The position numbers and the translations under genes were made by a program. Shown here piece after piece: positions 4,365 through 5,339 of a DNA stretch of 5,339 bases. The notes below the pieces were generated by a model that saw nothing but the letters and a program-made list of their open reading frames with translations, made no database searches and was not told the DNA's origin. Position 1 is the first letter of the stretch. Every line of letters starts with the position of its first letter. The stretch spans positions 1 through 5,339 of the forward strand of contig PWQB01000782.1 of NCBI GenBank assembly GCA_003556955.1, given 5' to 3'. Origin of the DNA: Nostocaceae cyanobacterium CSSed10_463m (GTDB lineage Bacteria > Cyanobacteriota > Cyanobacteriia > Cyanobacteriales > Nostocaceae).

Positions 4365-5339
4365 ATGTCTCAGCCAACGATAGAATCAATCCTACAAGAG
4401 AAGCGCTCATTCCCTCCTAGCAGCGAATTTACTCAAAATGCCCAAATCAAAAGTTTGGCGGACTATCAACAATTATACGACAAGGCAAAGGCTAATCCGC
4501 AGCAATTTTGGGCAGAATTAGCCGAAACTGAATTACATTGGTTCCAAAAATGGGACACGGTGCTAGATTGGCAACCACCTTTTGCTAAGTGGTTTGACGG
4601 TGGTAAAATTAACATTTCTTATAATTGTCTGGATCGACACCTGACTACTTGGCGCAAAAATAAGGCGGCGCTGATTTGGGAAGGAGAACCAGGTGATTCT
4701 CGTACACTAACTTATGCCCAATTACATCGGGAAGTGTGCCAGTTTGCCAATGTGCTGAAGCAATTGGGAGCGAAAAAAGGCGATCGCATTGGGATATATA
4801 TGCCGATGATTCCCGAAGCGGCGATCGCTATGTTAGCCTGTGCGAGAATTGGCGCACCCCACAGTGTCGTATTTGGTGGTTTCAGTGCCGAAGCTTTGCG
4901 CGATCGCCTCAATGATGCAGAAGCTAAAATAGTGATTACTGCTGATGGTGGTTGGCGTAAAGATGCGATCGTTCCTCTAAAGGTAGAAGTAGATAAAGCC
5001 TTAGCAGATCATGCTGTCCCTTCCATTACAGACGTGCTAGTAGTCAAGCGCACCTGTCAAGACACAAAAATGGAGCCAGGGCGTGACCATTGGTGGCATG
5101 ATTTACAAAAAGGTGTATCAGCAGATTGTCCAGCAGAACCAATGGACAGCGAAGATATGCTGTTTGTCCTCTACACTTCTGGTAGCACCGGCAAACCAAA
5201 GGGTGTTGTACATACCACTGCTGGCTATAACTTATACAGTCATATCACCACCAAATGGATCTTTGACCTGCAAGATACAGATGTATATTGGTGTACTGCT
5301 GATGTCGGTTGGATTACTGGACACAGCTATATAGTTTAC
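4365..5339 (+). CDS. acs: Acetyl-CoA synthetase (AMP-forming), N-terminal 325 residues, cut by window end
   Basis: The frame is open from the ATG at 4365 to the last base (325 codons, no stop), about half the usual length of roughly 650 residues. The order matches Acs: an N-terminal segment with [20 protein letters not shown] (30-49), [18 protein letters not shown] (76-93), [10 protein letters not shown] (115-124), [14 protein letters not shown] (139-152), the [16 protein letters not shown] segment (166-181) and the ANL-family ATP-binding loop [11 protein letters not shown] (270-280). It ends in [13 protein letters not shown] (313-325), which is typical of acetyl rather than longer-chain acyl substrates. 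The enzyme activates acetate with ATP to acetyl-AMP and then acetyl-CoA in the cytoplasm. The catalytic lysine and its GNAT acetylation site would lie in the missing C-terminal domain. Three HIP1 sites lie within 4780-4907. The 3' truncation is due to the window edge. Confidence 0.97.
   Translation, partial: MSQPTIESILQEKRSFPPSSEFTQNAQIKSLADYQQLYDKAKANPQQFWAELAETELHWFQKWDTVLDWQPPFAKWFDGGKINISYNCLDRHLTTWRKNKAALIWEGEPGDSRTLTYAQLHREVCQFANVLKQLGAKKGDRIGIYMPMIPEAAIAMLACARIGAPHSVVFGGFSAEALRDRLNDAEAKIVITADGGWRKDAIVPLKVEVDKALADHAVPSITDVLVVKRTCQDTKMEPGRDHWWHDLQKGVSADCPAEPMDSEDMLFVLYTSGSTGKPKGVVHTTAGYNLYSHITTKWIFDLQDTDVYWCTADVGWITGHSYIVY

Overview
The window looks like a piece of chromosome from a filamentous, heterocyst-type cyanobacterium (Nostoc/Anabaena group). 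Three things suggest this: seven copies of the HIP1 octamer GCGATCGC; intergenic spacers full of short GC-rich palindromes of the kind common in Nostoc genomes; and cyanobacterial-looking ndk and acs genes. The genus is inferred from style, not from a marker gene.

Layout from left to right. The last 35 codons of ndk (nucleoside diphosphate kinase, +, 1-108) begin exactly at the catalytic histidine. The convergent spacer 109-256 holds a perfect 16-bp tandem repeat (five units) that ends in a hairpin. A TerC-family membrane protein, a probable metal-ion exporter, is on the minus strand (257-979). A divergent spacer (980-1315) carries a HIP1-containing GC-rich repeat. A 473-residue protein (+, 1316-2737) combines an N-terminal WGR-type domain, a probable seven-bladed beta-propeller and a short C-terminal module. 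Another convergent spacer (2738-2911) is a cluster of three palindromes. Two minus-strand genes of unknown function follow in probable operon order: a 236-residue protein starting with TTG (3430-4140) and, downstream of it, a very acidic protein of about 148 residues (2912-3358, possibly extending to 3430). A divergent spacer (4141-4364) has a 16-bp operator-like palindrome and a candidate promoter. The 5' half of acs (acetyl-CoA synthetase, +, from 4365) runs off the right edge.

The conserved genes (ndk, the TerC gene and acs) look like ordinary chromosomal background. The middle of the window (about 1.1 to 4.8 kb) has no HIP1 sites and holds the three poorly understood genes. It is the best candidate for accessory or acquired DNA. 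The most speculative lead is the two-gene minus-strand unit, whose larger protein has a C-terminal block loosely resembling a degenerate PD-(D/E)XK nuclease core. I see no CRISPR array, tRNA, rRNA, transposase or intact insertion sequence.
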